Below, piece after piece: positions 31,018 through 44,009 of a stretch of 55,029 nt of DNA. The position numbers and the translations under genes are program-made. The notes beneath the pieces were generated by a model that worked only from the letters and a program-made list of their open reading frames with translations, ran no database searches and was not told the origin of the DNA. This stretch comes from Acanthaster planci. Taxonomy: Eukaryota > Echinodermata > Asteroidea > Valvatida > Acanthasteridae. The DNA lies in contig NW_019091360.1 in the NCBI RefSeq assembly GCF_001949145.1, forward strand, positions 558,923 to 613,951, given 5' to 3'. Positions within the stretch are counted from its first letter, which is position 1. The number at the start of each line of letters is the position of its first letter.

Positions 31018-32108
31018 ATATATAATTAGCAGTGAAAGTCATTATGGTTATGACAATACAACCCACAATGACATCCCCTTTCCACTTGTCAGTTTGCCAC
31101 ATTGATCATGTTTAATAAACACCAGTAGTAGTACCATCCGTGAAGGAACGCTGCAGTAGTGGACCGTTGCACCATTGGTGAAAGTTTTTATCTCTCAGTT
31201 TGTCCTGTTAAATGATGGGCTTCCACAATTTATTCATGATTCGGTCCTCGTCGCCCACAAAATTTGAATGAAGCACCAGTAAACACAATAAATTTCAAGA
31301 AAGCTACAATCATTCGCTGTCTCAATCGTTTTGTATTTGGATGTTGCTAAGATGTTGCTGTAAGATGTACACTTTGTCAGGTGTTATTTAAGGGCACATG
31401 ATACATTTAGATCCACTAAAATGAATCATTCATATTCTTGGAAAGCTTGCTGTTTGTGATTGGCTCCAGATACACGTACATGTAAGTTGTTGATATTCGT
31501 AGTAGTACCCAGCATACCCGTATGTCCTACGGCCCCAGAAATTATCCAAAATGGGATGAAAAAATAAAGACAGACATTAAACCCAGATGTTACTGATCCA
31601 ACAAGGCAGTCTTTCAACTCGATGGACCATCCATGACATGTAGATGTACATGTGTATGTATGTGAATGCGTTGCACTACTGCACTGTACTGTACATTTAT
31701 GTCCAGTCTGTCCACATACATTGTAGCTTACGTGAAGCCCTATAAAGTGCAAAAACTGCCTTGGACAAGGCTAAGTCTCTCTTAAAATGCAATAATGGGA
31801 ATCTGCTGTATTCTAAGCCATATTTTGAAGCAAGTATCAGTAGAGCAAGTTTAACTATGCTGTACGTTGGAATCTTTTTACTTTGTGTAAATTATATTTG
31901 TTCGCTCTCCCGTGTAAAGATGCATTCATGACAGAGTTGTCCTATCGGTCAAAATCAGTCAAATGGCTCCTATGTGTGTGTGTCTGTGTGCTGTGGCAAA
32001 TCAAGTGGAAGGAACTTTTGACTATCTCTCTGTTGTAACGTAAGGATGGCTAATTTTAATGTCAGTAAATATTTCATTCTCTTTTGGTACTCTGTTTCCA
32101 CCCAACAG
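31018..32108. other. Upstream region or 5' intron of SETD2
   Basis: There is no clear coding exon. The last bases, tgtttccacccaacag, form the 3' splice site of the large SETD2 exon. A possible donor (gttgtaacgtaagg) lies near 32040. The promoter and first exon(s) of SETD2 are not identified. Confidence 0.5.
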
Positions 32109-35100
32109 GATCCTCAAGGGATTGCCACATCTCCAGGGAGAGCTGGTAGCAGTTTATTTCCAACTATGGCACAAAAGAGTCCCCCAAAGTCAGACACGGT
32201 GTCTTCCACTGATTCAGTGTTTCCATTGAGGCCACACGACATGACAAGATCGGAAGCTGCACAAGAGAGCAGTTTATCTTCTGAGAGTAATCGGTTTCTG
32301 CCAGATATTGGGGGAAAATTTCCGAACTTGGGGTCTGTTGCCTATGCACATTCTAAACCTATGTTGGAAAAGGAAATGGAAGAGTTTGAAAAGCTCATGC
32401 ACCTGGAGGTTGTCCCTGATAAAGCATCAGATGAGCCATGTCTTGATGGTTCCTCTCTCTCTGATGATAAGCAGCCACATGTAAATATTGGGGATCAGTG
32501 TATACATGCTCTTAATGATCCTTTTGTCTCTGAATCAAATCCTAAAAAAGACTCGGCTGAAGTAAAAACAATTATTGATTCAAAGACAGCTGAAGAAAAA
32601 CTACCTATATCAGAGAATGAACATGAAAACGAGCGATCAGAAAGAACCAGACAGGAACAGTCAGTAACAAAACTTAGCACATCACCAACTGAAGTCACAG
32701 AGACCGAAAAAAAGCCAGCATCCATCCTAAATAGAAATATGAAATCCAAGATACCAGAGAATATGATGTTGCCCAGATCTTTAAAAGTAAATAGTTCTCC
32801 TGTAGACAAACTGGCAAAGGACACTAAACAACTTTATACAGTTGCAACAAGACGATTTGGTGTTGACAAGGAATCTTCATTGGCCAAGAGGTCATCCAAG
32901 CATAAAAGCAACCTAGGGAACTCAAATGGAATTGTGCAAGATCCCCCATCCTGTAAACTTCAGCCTAACAGGGAAGGAATTCAGCTTTCTGCCGAATCGG
33001 TCTCTTCCACAAAAAAGCCAGTAGTAGAGTGGATGATGGGATTTGTCAGAAAGGATACCATGAACACAACCCATTCAGGAAATGATCTATGGGACTTGGA
33101 TGTGGATATGATACGTTTTACTGAAATTCCACCAGTAATGCTTCCTCCAAAAAATTATTTGCTGCAGTGTAATTACACACCAGGTGCAGATGATAGCAAG
33201 CAGCCCCATGATCTGGCTCCAGCAGCTTCCTGTTCAAAGCCACTGCCTGAAACTTCACATCAAGATGCAAGCTTACTATCTGATTCCACACCAGCTGCTG
33301 AGTTGGATGCTGAAACGTCAGAAGTTGCATCAGTTAGAGCCAAGGATTACTCAAAATCAGATATCCAAGGTAATGCCTCACCATTTGCTTCAGAATATGA
33401 GACATCCCAAGAAACAAGGGAAATAACAGGGCAGGTCAGTCTCCAGGTGGCTCAAATGAAAAACACTTGGTCCAGTGAACCTTCAGAACATGAAATCAGA
33501 GAAATTAAACTGCAGAGCGATTCAAACCAACACTCAACGTCTACGACATCTGTCAGTACTGAAGGCACAAATTCCAAAGTACCACCATTAGATAAGCAGT
33601 CTTTAAATGAGGAGTCTCATCAACAAGATTCATTGAAGAGGGATGGGAATAATTGGTCAAGTGACATTTCACCATTCCCGACCAACAAAACACAAACTGA
33701 AGTACATGTAATGTCACAGAAATTGTATTCAGGAGATTCCGTTGGTGATTGTGAAAGGGAGGTAGACAAGGTTTTGCAGAGAGAATCAGTTTCGTTTGAG
33801 GTTAAAGAGTCCAAACTACACTTACCAACAGGAATGTCTTTGGCATGCCAATCAAGCATATCAGATTCTTTCAATGAAGGATTGTTCAAGACTGTTCAAA
33901 CTTATGAGGAAGACACTAGTTCCCTACAAGATGCTCCTGAAGACAGAGAATCTCAGAGTGTGGCCCAAAAGAGTGAAACTTCTAAGCAGAAAAAGAAGTC
34001 ATTGCGAGGCAGCAAGGGAAGATGTGGAACAGATGAATCAAATGTTGAAGTTGTGCCCACTCGTAGGAGCATACGCCTTCGTTCAATAGAAAAAAGAAAA
34101 CTTACTGAATCACCCAAAGAATTTACAGAAACATCAGTGGTGTCAAGTAGAAAACGCCAATGGTCTTCACATAATTCAGATGGATCTCCACTAGATGATA
34201 CGTCAGAGTCCTTCGTTGCCAAAAAGTGTGCCAGTTGTGACCCAGTCAAAGAATCAAAAGAGGGTCCTTCATCTGGTGAAAAAATGATAACTACATATAC
34301 AGAATTGGACAAAGAGGATAGGAATGCAAAATGTGAAGCTGTCAGGGATGAAGTCCAAAAGAAGACAATTGCTGAAACTGTTCAAGATGACTCTGTTACT
34401 CAAATATTGTCAAATGATACCAAATCTCCGAACATGCCCTTGTCAGCTGTATCACCAGATACCCAGGGGCTTTCAACAGTTACTCAGGAAACCCCTTTTG
34501 CAGACACTGGTAATGATGTGGCTCCTGTTAATGGAACTGACAAAGATGTCAGTTCTTGTGATGTGACTTCAGAGCTCATTCTTTGTCATGCTGATGAAGT
34601 TAAAGATATTTGTACGTTTGAGGCATTAACCTCTGATGTGAATTTGGCAAGTCAAGCCATTCCTTCAGTAGATGTATCCAAAACAAGTCTTACATCTGAG
34701 TTTGTGATCTATGCGGATATGTCATCACCATCAAGTCCTGAAGTAACAACTGCAGCAATCAATAACCCTGTAACTACTGGGCCAACAATCTTGTCAGCTT
34801 TCATTCCATGCACAAGTAAAGACACAACCGAAAATGGCCACTGCAGTGCAGAAGTAGATATGCTGCATAGTCCCCCAACATTGTGTACAACATTGGCAAC
34901 AGATGACAGCATTGAACCAAATCAGAATGCCGAACCAGAAAGTGTGGAAATAAGTCAAAAGACCAACATGGAAGTTCATGGTATCTTGGACAAAGACAAA
35001 CAAAGCAGTCCATTGGAAGCTTCTGAAGATAAAGTTTGGAAACTATCGGTCAACAAAAATAATGATGAGTCTAAAGGACAGGATGGGAAACACATACATG

Positions 35101-35665
35101 CCCTGAGCAAAGATGATGGGAAAGAGGAACTGACATTGGAAAAACACTTAAATATGCCAAATATAGTCAACAAGAATCGAGTGTTGGATTCAATTCAGCC
35201 TACAGCAGTGGATATTGGTCATGTGCAGGCAAGCGGTGTGACCCCACGAACTCAGCAACAGGAGTGTCTTGGATATGTTGATTTTGTAGCTAAGAACCCG
35301 TTTTTTAGCCACTCAGATGAATTCACTTGTGATGTATGGGAAGAGAATTTTGCAGATCCTGATGATGTTACTGTGAAACCACGACCATGCAGAAAGGAAA
35401 AAGTGGAACTTCATCAGTCTGAGGCTCCATTACAGCTTCATGAAAGTGCTGCTGACAGTGAGACAAAGCAGTCATCCGATGCTACTACCACTTCTACTCA
35501 AGATGTGGATGTGAGTTTGAAGGCAGTCCTAGAGGAAAAAGTGATTGAAAGCCCATCTGAAGAAACCAAAGAACATGCAAGCAGCAGCCAATCCTGGGGC
35601 ATTATCACAGGAGATGAGATCCCTGCATATGAAAATATTCCAGAAAATTGTTACGTGTCAGAGAG
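32109..35665 (+). CDS. SETD2: SETD2, large N-terminal exon
   Basis: SETD2 trimethylates lysine 36 of histone H3 during RNA polymerase II elongation, in the nucleus. This 3557-nt exon begins after a pyrimidine-AG acceptor (cccaacag) and ends at the donor gagag|gtgagg, without any stop. It encodes about 1185 residues of low-complexity, Ser/Thr/Glu/Lys-rich, mostly disordered sequence, as in the long N-terminal part of animal SETD2. A basic patch (RRSIRLRSIEKRK, near 34060-34100) is a likely nuclear localisation signal. No folded domain is visible. The first in-frame ATG in the exon (32166) could start the protein, but the frame is open back to the acceptor, so an upstream coding exon is equally possible. 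Identity comes from the downstream domain order. Confidence 0.88.
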
Positions 35666-36202
35666 GTGAGGGCCACTTTGCTTGTTACACTTCTATAGTG
35701 GTTTTTCCAAATATAGTATTTGGATGCTTTGACTTAGTGCAAACCACGTTTTGTAAACTGAGTGAAACTTTACTCTCAGGAAGATTTTTCAGTTACGTGC
35801 ATTTGGATACTCAAAATTTATAACTTTCTTTGTTCTAGTTCAGTTTGCTTTTGGCAAGACAGTAAGTTGAGAGTGTGTTCTGTTTCAGTAGTTTGGCATA
35901 AAATATTTTTGAGTTTTTAGATGCATACATGTCCTTAGAATTACCGTATATGCTACCAGAGTTCCACAGTGTGAGAATCTTTGGATGTGCACTACAAAAT
36001 ATACATTACCACATACGACCGTATGAAAACGACTGTATGAATGCTCCAATTTTAATATGATTTTGCACTCACCCTAGGGAGTTAAGGTTAAGATCTTGTA
36101 AGGATTGTGTATCTTTTACTTTCTGTGGTCTTGTAGGGTGCTCTGTGGAATAAACATTTAAAACCAGAAATTTGTGTAACTGGTTAACATTCTTGACTGC
36201 AG
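35666..36202. other. SETD2 intron
   Basis: GT-AG intron of 537 bp separating the N-terminal exon from the AWS exon; no other feature seen. Confidence 0.85.
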
Positions 36203-36331
36203 AAAAAAATCTAAAGCAGGGAAAGAAGCTCGTCGGATGATATGTGACTGCACAACGTCAAAGTCTGAACGTGCCCGTGGTATTCCTGCATGCGGAGACG
36301 ATTGCTTGAACCGACTGCTGTTGATAGAGTG
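36203..36331 (+). CDS. SETD2: SETD2 exon: AWS domain, first part
   Basis: Acceptor gactgcag and donor gagtg|gttagt. The exon joins in frame to the previous one (split Arg codon). It codes for a basic stretch and then the Cys-rich AWS (associated with SET) zinc region: MICDCTTSKSERARGIPACG, then DDCLNRLLLIE. Cysteines of the CxC...C...C zinc pattern are present. AWS packs against the SET domain and binds zinc. Confidence 0.95.
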
Positions 36332-36934
36332 GTTAGTGCCGGTCAGCCTCTAGAGTACACATACATTTAGCCATTGAAACAAACCTTCCAACATCAGCCA
36401 AATATTTAGGTTGTCTAGATTGTCAAACTCTTTTCTAAATGGTATAAATTGTAGTTTGAATCAGACTCTTTATTTTACTTTTAAATTAAGTTCTGCTGAT
36501 CAAGAGCACATGTGAAATAACTAAATTATACGATTAGGGAATCCTAATTTTGTGGTTTTTACTCCTGTGTGTGTTTTTTGCCAAGAGAAACCTCAATTGC
36601 CTCAATGTGCACCTAGAATAATTAGCTTTGGTCATCTGGATGCTACTGCATTGTCTTCCTGGGTTTTTGAGCTGCAGATTTGCCCATCTTTAGAAGCAGT
36701 AAAAACATAAATGGCCTTCATGCCATCTCAACCGAAGCACATGATCAGGGCTGTATTTCAGGTCTATGAATCAGTCTAGGACAATTTAAACTTATTTCTG
36801 TCAGTCAAGGTAGAGGCAGTTTGGTTCTATACATGGAATTCACTGTTTGATCTGTTGATACTGCTTTAAATGCGTGATTTTGCTAAGTGGGTATTATCAA
36901 GGGTATTATTTTAACTTATGTACTTGGTTTCCAG
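36332..36934. other. SETD2 intron
   Basis: GT-AG intron of 603 bp inside the AWS domain; nothing else seen. Confidence 0.85.
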
Positions 36935-36986
36935 TACCTCAAGATGTCCATGTGGTGACTACTGTACTAATAAAAGGTTTTCAAAG
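36935..36986 (+). CDS. SETD2: SETD2 exon: AWS domain, second part
   Basis: A 52-nt exon after acceptor tttccag with donor tcaaag|gtaggt. It completes the split Cys codon and adds TSRCPCGDYCTNKRFSK, the last AWS zinc ligands (CPCGDYC). Confidence 0.95.
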
Positions 36987-37338
36987 GTAGGTTTTCAGTA
37001 TGCTTGTGTTGAAGTTTGTAATGAGAAAATAATAGCTTAGGGAGACTTTTGTTGCATGTAAACTTTTATATTCACACACCCTGGGGAATTCAAAAATTAT
37101 GCAGGGAGGGATCAACATAGTTTGACACAAGGGAGGCATTTGTTTACTATAAAGATTTGCACTTACGTATATAAATATACACTTAAGGCCCTATTTTGCA
37201 GTATCTGGTAAAATTATGTCGATTGCTCTTGAACTCTTGTCTTTTTTTTTTATTTGAAAAAGTCACAGAGGAGGGCTTATCACGTTTCTTTCATTTGGCC
37301 ACACAAGCATCAACCATAGTATTTGATTATTTCTACAG
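36987..37338. other. SETD2 intron
   Basis: GT-AG intron of 352 bp; nothing else seen. Confidence 0.85.
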
Positions 37339-37415
37339 CGTCAATATGCAGATGTTGGTGTGTTTTATGCTGAAAACAAAGGACATGGTCTAAAGACGAA
37401 AGTAGATTTGAAATC
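37339..37415 (+). CDS. SETD2: SETD2 exon: SET domain, start
   Basis: Acceptor tttctacag, donor aaatc|gtaagt. It codes for RQYADVGVFYAENKGHGLKT and the start of the next strand. GHGL is the SAM-binding G-x-G motif; vertebrate SETD2 has Trp in the x position, here His. Confidence 0.95.
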
Positions 37416-37595
37416 GTAAGTTGACTCATTTTATTAAACCCTCTGAAGGATTAATTCATTTGTGCTTTCCAAGACCTATTATTTTATAACTTCTTGTAGT
37501 GAATCAAATTTTTGTTAAGTTTTCACGTCTCTTTCATCACCATCTGACTGTGGACTTCAGTTTTTCTGATTATAGTCAATTTTTGTTTTTTACAG

Positions 37596-37719
37596 ACATG
37601 AGTTTGTGATGGAATACTGTGGGGAAGTGCTCAACTACACCGAGTTTAAGTCACGTGTAAAGCGATACAACAAAGATAACCAACGGCATTTCTATTTTAT
37701 GGCCCTGCGAGCTGATGAG
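37596..37719 (+). CDS. SETD2: SETD2 exon: SET domain, central part
   Basis: Acceptor ttttttacag, donor gatgag|gtaaga. It codes for HEFVMEYCGEVLNYTEF followed by a helix and HFYFMALRADE. EYCGEV is the conserved SET core strand. The preceding intron is 180 bp. Confidence 0.96.
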
Positions 37720-38195
37720 GTAAGATTGTGTTGATAGCACAAATGTACTGTGCAGGGATGAGATTTGTCTGGATTGGTATGGTTTTCTGGACTTCTGGAA
37801 AAATGTATTCGGACTTGTGGATTTGTCTACATGGCATAGTATTGTAGGAACTAAAAGAAGTATTTTCCAAATATGCATAAAAGTGAACGCAGGACTTGTG
37901 TAAGTTGAGTTTTATTAGCCCACACACTCATGTTGTTAGTTCAGTTGGAATGCAATAGAATACTATTGAAGAGTGGGGGGTTTAGGTATTGAACTGTAAT
38001 GGTCTTGCGACAAATTCTAACTGTACATGTGCCATGCATTGGACTACTCGCTGCGTTTACCAAAACCTCAGGCACCATCGTATGGTTGTTATGTGTGGTT
38101 CTTTAATTGTAGCTCTGATTGATCAAAATGGCTCTTTTTTCCCTTAAAGTCATCAATTTGAGTGATCTGATTTTTCTCGTGCATACATTTATCAG

Positions 38196-38273
38196 ATTAT
38201 TGATGCCACCATTAAGGGCAACATGTCTCGATTCATCAACCACAGCTGTGATCCCAACTGTGAAACTCAGAAG
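38196..38273 (+). CDS. SETD2: SETD2 exon: SET catalytic NHSC motif
   Basis: Acceptor atttatcag, donor cagaag|gtcagt. It encodes [20 protein letters not shown] then NCETQK. The RFINHSC motif binds the methyl donor and forms the pseudoknot; Asn-His-Ser-Cys is intact. Confidence 0.97.
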
Positions 38274-39709
38274 GTCAGTTATTTCCCTGCTCTCTTCGTG
38301 TGACTAGCTGTGACTCTTATTCACCAGTGTACAGAATAGGTCAGAATTTTAGCCGACACACTATCAGTGAACCTGACACACTGTTCAATACACGCTTTGT
38401 AGGTTTTACCATACATTGCTGGTCCAATGCACGATAAGCCTGACCCCGGACCTCATTACCTCTGCAAGGCTTGTGACCGCAGACTGCAAAGGTGACTGGC
38501 AACATGTAGTGAACTACTTCACTTGCAGGGCCGTCACTCCAGCTTTGTGTGTGCATGTACACTGCACATACGTGTACTATACACTGTACATGTACTTTAC
38601 ATGTACATGAACACTGTATGGAAGTGCACAGAGTAAGTGAAATCACGGCAAGATGACCGTCTTAAGTATCGAAATGTGTATGATACAGCCGTTTTCTTTT
38701 AGTTTTGGAGTGTGAAAGTTATTCAGTCTTATTACATCTGGAAAATGTTAAATTTCATTAAAACTGGCTAAAAGTCCACCGTGTGTGTTTAGATATTACA
38801 AAACTTTTTCCCAAATGTAAGCTTTGAATTTTAAACTCATGGGATCGACTGGAGTGATGACGACGCTTTTCTTACGCGAGAACTTTTTCACAAATAAACA
38901 GTAACCACGAAAGAAATGCATTCCTCAGCCAGAACTATTACAACGAGCTGATTTTACAAAGAAGTTGAGTGTTGTATTTCTTAATTTCTGAAAATTTAGT
39001 TCATGTATCAGAATTCCAGTAAATAGAAGAAAAACACTCTTGACTTGTTCATTTGCTGCCACACACCATCAGACGTGCCGGGACCATGCCGTGACCATGC
39101 CGTGACCAAGCAATCACAAAACTACAACCACCCCAGCGCTTTCATCCCAACCACCAATCATAAATCAAAACGAGTGTATTGCATACTCATTTCGATACAG
39201 CGCCAACAATGCAAAGCTACAGCCCGTTTATGTCACACTACATTCATATTTATGAAGTTCACATCGGTGCTACTTTGTCCCTTGAGTGAGTGCAGCCGGT
39301 GCATGCACGTCTTACGATCTTTGCCGTTTAGTTTGGTCACAATTTTGTCACAATCAGAGCATTTTTTTGGTAGATTTTCCAGCTTCAAGATTGAAAACTG
39401 ATGGAAAAAATCCCCACCTCACATCAAATTTATATTCACACGATTTTGAACACACTAAGTGCGAGTACAGCAACCTATCTGTGTATGCTAGGATCGCTGC
39501 CGTGGGGCTGTCTTGAATAAAAATGGGCTAGCAGACTGGCGAAGTCAAACACTGTTTATATTTTGTGGATTTCTTACAAAATAGTTTTCTCTGATTTAGG
39601 AAATGCTTTGTCATAAAAACTGCTAGTTACAGTTGTCTCGTTAAAAAAATAATTTCACACTCGAACATTTTCTGTGCCTGATTCAGTTGTTTTTGAAGCA
39701 ATTCAGACA

Positions 39710-40151
39710 TTAACCACTTAGGGCTGGTTGACCCCATTAGGCCCATATTCTTCTGACCCACACAGCTGGGTGGCCTCATGTGGGGCCCACCGACTGCTGT
39801 GAGTCACCATAGGCTGTGTTCCTCCTATTGTGAAGTACAATGGCATGAAGTACCACAGTGCTCTAGGCCAGCCTGCCCGACAGAACGTGTTGCCCAGTCT
39901 GCCCATTTTTTGTCCTTCCTGGCAGGGCTGTGGGTGAACAAAGAAGCTGTTATGTAACACCACAATAAACATAACAATAGCATTTTTTGAAAGCGCCCTG
40001 GCCATGCTTCCTTGTCTTCTGACTCTCATTACATGACATGCATTTCTTGGGTGATTTTTTTCCTTTAAAAGTATGGTGAATAATGGTCAAAATTAAAATC
40101 ATTAAACATCGCCCACTGCAGGGAATATTTTACCCATTGTTAAGTGGTTAA
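39710..40151. mobile_element. TTAA-flanked MITE, copy C (442 bp)
   Basis: The ends read TTAA-CCACTTAGGGC and TTAAGTGG-TTAA, so the outer seven bases after TTAA are inverted repeats. TTAA duplication and CCACTT termini are shared with the two elements at 40558 and 41360; the interior differs. A piggyBac-like non-autonomous element is the best explanation. Confidence 0.7.
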
Positions 40152-40557
40152 CCAAAAATGTTTGCCTGCGTGGCAAATTTTGATGCCGGCTACATATAAA
40201 GTAAACAACATGTGCTGACCACATTTCCCTGGAATTTGAAGATGACTTGAGCTGCAGTCAAACTAAATACTTTTCGTTTGGGAAACAAGGAAAATGACTG
40301 TTCCGGTCAACAAAGGCCTGGCTGTTCTGGGCTTTGCGTGTAGCATTTGCATGTTTATACTTGGCAGATCGGATAGCGGTGGTGGCGTTCTCTGTTATGC
40401 AGGGATTAGCATGTTTCATGTTTGCAGTTAACTCCTTTCGTGTCTGCTTGACTCGATACATGCTGACATGCTAAGCGTGTTTACTTGTCGGCTAAAATTC
40501 TGACCTTTACTGTATAATATTTCAGTCAGATGATTCTGTTTGTATAAAGTAGCCTCT

Positions 40558-41144
40558 TTAACCACTTCCTGCCGGGGACAGTTATCAATGTTGATGATGA
40601 TGCTGGTCCGGGATAATTATAATTTTTTTCTGTTTTCGAAATTCTTTAAATATTCAAATTCCTTTTTTCATTTACTGGACACTTACAAACATGTGAAGGA
40701 CTGTCTGGTGTCCACTCTTGCCTGACAGGCAAAATCTATTGATGCCTGATTATTTCAGTTAGGCCTGCAACCTTGTGAAAAAAGCCCAGATTGTGCGGTG
40801 TTATATAACTTTCTTTTGTTCACAAACCTGGCTCAGTGCGCTACTGACCTCTTTTTAATAGGGGCCAGATTAGCATGCAGCGGTGCTGTGTGGCTCATCG
40901 CAGCGGAGGTGGAGCGCTTTTGTCCCGGGTGGTAATCAGCTCACTCTAAATGCCCCATACTGTGGTATACTGTTTCAAAACAAGGCTGGATTATCTCCAC
41001 ATTTGAGAGTGAAAAATGTCAGAAATGCCCAGGAGCCTGGTCTTTTGTACCGAGTACGGTCTTTTGTTTGAAGGCTCTGTCCCGTTTGTCCGGCCACGCA
41101 TATTAAAGCATACGGATCTGGAATCCCCGGCAGGTAGTGGTTAA
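40558..41144 (+). mobile_element. TTAA-flanked MITE, copy A (587 bp)
   Basis: It begins TTAACCACTTCCTGCCGGGG and ends CCCCGGCAGGTAGTGGTTAA, a terminal inverted repeat of about 20 bp with one indel and one mismatch. No coding capacity. It is the same family as copy B, in opposite orientation. Confidence 0.85.
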
Positions 41145-41359
41145 TGGAGCAAGGTGTATATCAGAGGTTACACTGGGAATTACACCAGCTCATATTTTGG
41201 AAATACAGAAATAATATTAGTTAGTCCTGTTTACCCTGAGCTAATTGTAGCCTCATTAGCAAGGGAGAGACAGGCTACTGGGATGTTTTTCAACTGGGCT
41301 GATGCAAGCGCTTGATGCAAGTGTGTAGGCTGTTATTCCATATCCTGTTCCAAACACTT

Positions 41360-41946
41360 TTAACCACTTCCTGCTCCGGAATCGGAGACGTATGGTTTAT
41401 ATGCATGGCCGGGGTCTCCGAACTCGGACAAAGGAAACAGGGCCCTGTAACAAAAGACCATACTCCTAACAAAAGACCAGGCTGCTGGGCATTACTGACA
41501 TTTTTCACTCTCAAAAGTGGTAATAATCCAGCCTGGTTTTGAAACCATGTAGCAGGGTTTGGGGGATTTAGAGCAAGCGGATTACCACTGGGGACAAAAG
41601 CGCTCCACCACTGCAGCAATGAGCCACACAGCACCGCTGCATGCTAATCTGGCCCCTATTAAAAAGAGGTCGGCAGTGCACTGAGCCAGGTTCGTGAACA
41701 AAAGAAAGTTATGTAACACCGCACAATCTGGGCTCTATTTACAAGGCTGCAGGCCTGGCTGAAATACTGGGGCGTCAATGAAGGTCACCTGTCAACTTAG
41801 AGTAGTGCTTAAAGATTACTACGTTCGGCTATAAATGCCTGTTAAATGAAATGATGAATTTTTGAAGGATTTTGAAAACGGAAAAAATAAGTCATGCTGG
41901 CTCAGCATCATCAACATTGAAAAATGCCCCGGCATGAAGTGGTTAA
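41360..41946 (-). mobile_element. TTAA-flanked MITE, copy B (587 bp), inverted relative to A
   Basis: It begins TTAACCACTTCCTGCTCCGG and ends CCCCGGCATGAAGTGGTTAA, and aligns along its whole length with the reverse complement of 40558-41144 (about 80 percent by eye). A and B together can fold into a hairpin in the SETD2 pre-mRNA. Confidence 0.85.
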
Positions 41947-43243
41947 ACCTGTGTGTACGTGTATGCACATGGTAGTTCCCAGCAAAGGACTGTGTTACCA
42001 TGTGAAAGCATGCCCTCTATTGTACCCGCTCAGAGCATGTGAGGGAATATAGGTCTATGTATGCTCTTTCTTTAAGAACAGCCTGTCCTTGCAGTGACAA
42101 TATAGAGTATGATGCCACCTTACATCTACAGTTGAAAGTAAAAGGAAGTAGATGCATCGCGACTGTGGACACATTGTAACATTTGAGTTTTGCACAATAA
42201 GTTTTACATACACTACCCAAAACATAAAGTGCTAGGGAATGGAAATTAAATTGAGATAACTGCACAATTAGAATTAACTGTGATAAATTTTGATCGGATA
42301 CTGCCTTACATTGATCGCATTATTAACACGCAAAGTGGCAATGTAAAAAGTTTATTACATAGTCACTGTTGATTAGCTAAACGTGGCGCTAATGTGTTGC
42401 ACAGTCTTCCAAACAATGCAGCTATCAAGGGCACCATTGGTTTCTTATAACCAAAAAATTTATCTGGCAACATCTTACAATTTTACAAACACTCTTGCAC
42501 CTGCCCATTTCTAAAGGTACAAACTACAGCAGAAAAGAGTGCAAGTAATGTAAACCATACCAAACAAGGGGTAGATATAAGAAAAATTTCTTGAAAAAGG
42601 CTGCTTACTTGCATTATGCTGCTTGTACTCCAACTGAACGAAAAAATAAATCAGTATTCCTTGTACTATAAACAAATTCATGTTTTTGGAAGCACAGAGG
42701 CAACATAGATGTCGGGAATAGTTTGTACAGTAAAATGAACCAAAGACGTACTTTGTGCTGAAATTAAAGAATAAACTCTGACAGTGCAAATACAGTTAAT
42801 CTTGGTAAGTTAAATTTCACAGGAGATAAAGATAAATTTAAGTAATTCCAAATTTGAGTGGCATTACTGTTGCAGGCTCTTTCACAATCAGGTCCTGCGA
42901 GTACAGCAATGGTTTAAGTGTGGGTCATTGATTCTTATTGCTTCATTTTATTGACATACTGTTTGAGAACACACATGAAATGCACACAAAGGACTCATAG
43001 TTACATATGATTCCAAACTAAGTCACTTCAATATTTTTGATATCGCAGTGATTTCACTCTACTGGCGTCTGCAGAGATGCATTCTTGGTTGGCTTCATGT
43101 AAAGATATTGTCAAAGTCTTACACTCCTGTCATTAGGTTTCCTGTGTTGTTTTTTCCCCCAGTTAACCTGTTTGTTTTTGCAGAACCATTTTCATATACA
43201 GGACAATCAAAGCTGAATTAGGAAACAATTGTTTTTCTTACAG

Positions 43244-43341
43244 TGGACTGTAAATGGTCAAATTCGTGTTGGCTTTTTCACGAAGAAGTTTATTGCTGCT
43301 GGAACAGAGTTAACATTTGACTACCAGTTTGAGCAGTACGG
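43244..43341 (+). CDS. SETD2: SETD2 exon: SET domain, end
   Basis: Acceptor ttcttacag, donor tacgg|gtaagc. It codes for WTVNGQIRVGFFTKKFIAAG then TELTFDYQFEQYG. The ELTFDYQF motif carries the catalytic tyrosine of SET enzymes. It joins in frame to the post-SET exon by a split Gly codon. Confidence 0.97.
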
Positions 43342-44009
43342 GTAAGCACAAAATGTATTCCTGCAATCACAGTCAGTCTTACTTTTAGCAAACGCTTATT
43401 TTCAATTTTTTGATTATTGTTAATATTGGTGTAAAGGGTTGAAGGACTTTTGTACATGTCTAAGGACATTTCATGATTGTGCACTATTTTGTTACAGAGT
43501 ACTGGGATTTTAAGATGTTTCTATTAAATATTCATTGGGAAGTGATCGGTGTATTTATTTAGCATAATTGTATTATTAAAGTAGCCTACAAATTTTCTGA
43601 GTTCAACTGAGTCAGATTTCACCTTTGAGAAGATGGAAACACCTGACAACATTTGATAAGCATGTGCCAACCACAATGTTGATAGCCCTGTTTATGTACA
43701 GATAATGCATATTTTTGCAGACTAATGATTTCTTTGAGGGAGATTGATGGGTGTTTGTTTCTGTAAACAGCAATGGGCAGTCTGAAATAATAATAGTTTA
43801 AATCACTCACTTCCACTTGAACATTGTTGAATCTTTTTTGAAGGAACATATGAAAACTTCAGACCCCAAGTTAATAATTTTTCTGTTAGTAGTAATGATA
43901 TTGACAAGCCTAATAGTATTTAAGATTTTGAGTTTTTGTCTTTTGACCAAAGTGGTCTAAAGAGGGTACTTTTTGAAATGACTGCTGTTTGTTCCACCTT
44001 TGTATATAG
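43342..44009. other. SETD2 intron
   Basis: GT-AG intron of 668 bp; nothing else seen. Confidence 0.8.

Larger units (their letters stand above)
38274..43243. other. Long SETD2 intron (4970 bp) loaded with repeats
   Basis: It interrupts the SET domain between CETQK and WTVNG. It contains three TTAA-flanked MITE-like elements (39710-40151, 40558-41144, 41360-41946), ACATGTACATGT palindromes near 38580, and no exon that I can recognise. Confidence 0.85.

Noticed and set aside
32164-35173. Several minus-strand and off-frame ORFs over the large SETD2 exon
   Set aside because: Shadows of the 1185-codon + strand frame.
40883-41634. Two similar frames on opposite strands in the SETD2 intron
   Set aside because: Same explanation: inverted MITE copies A and B.
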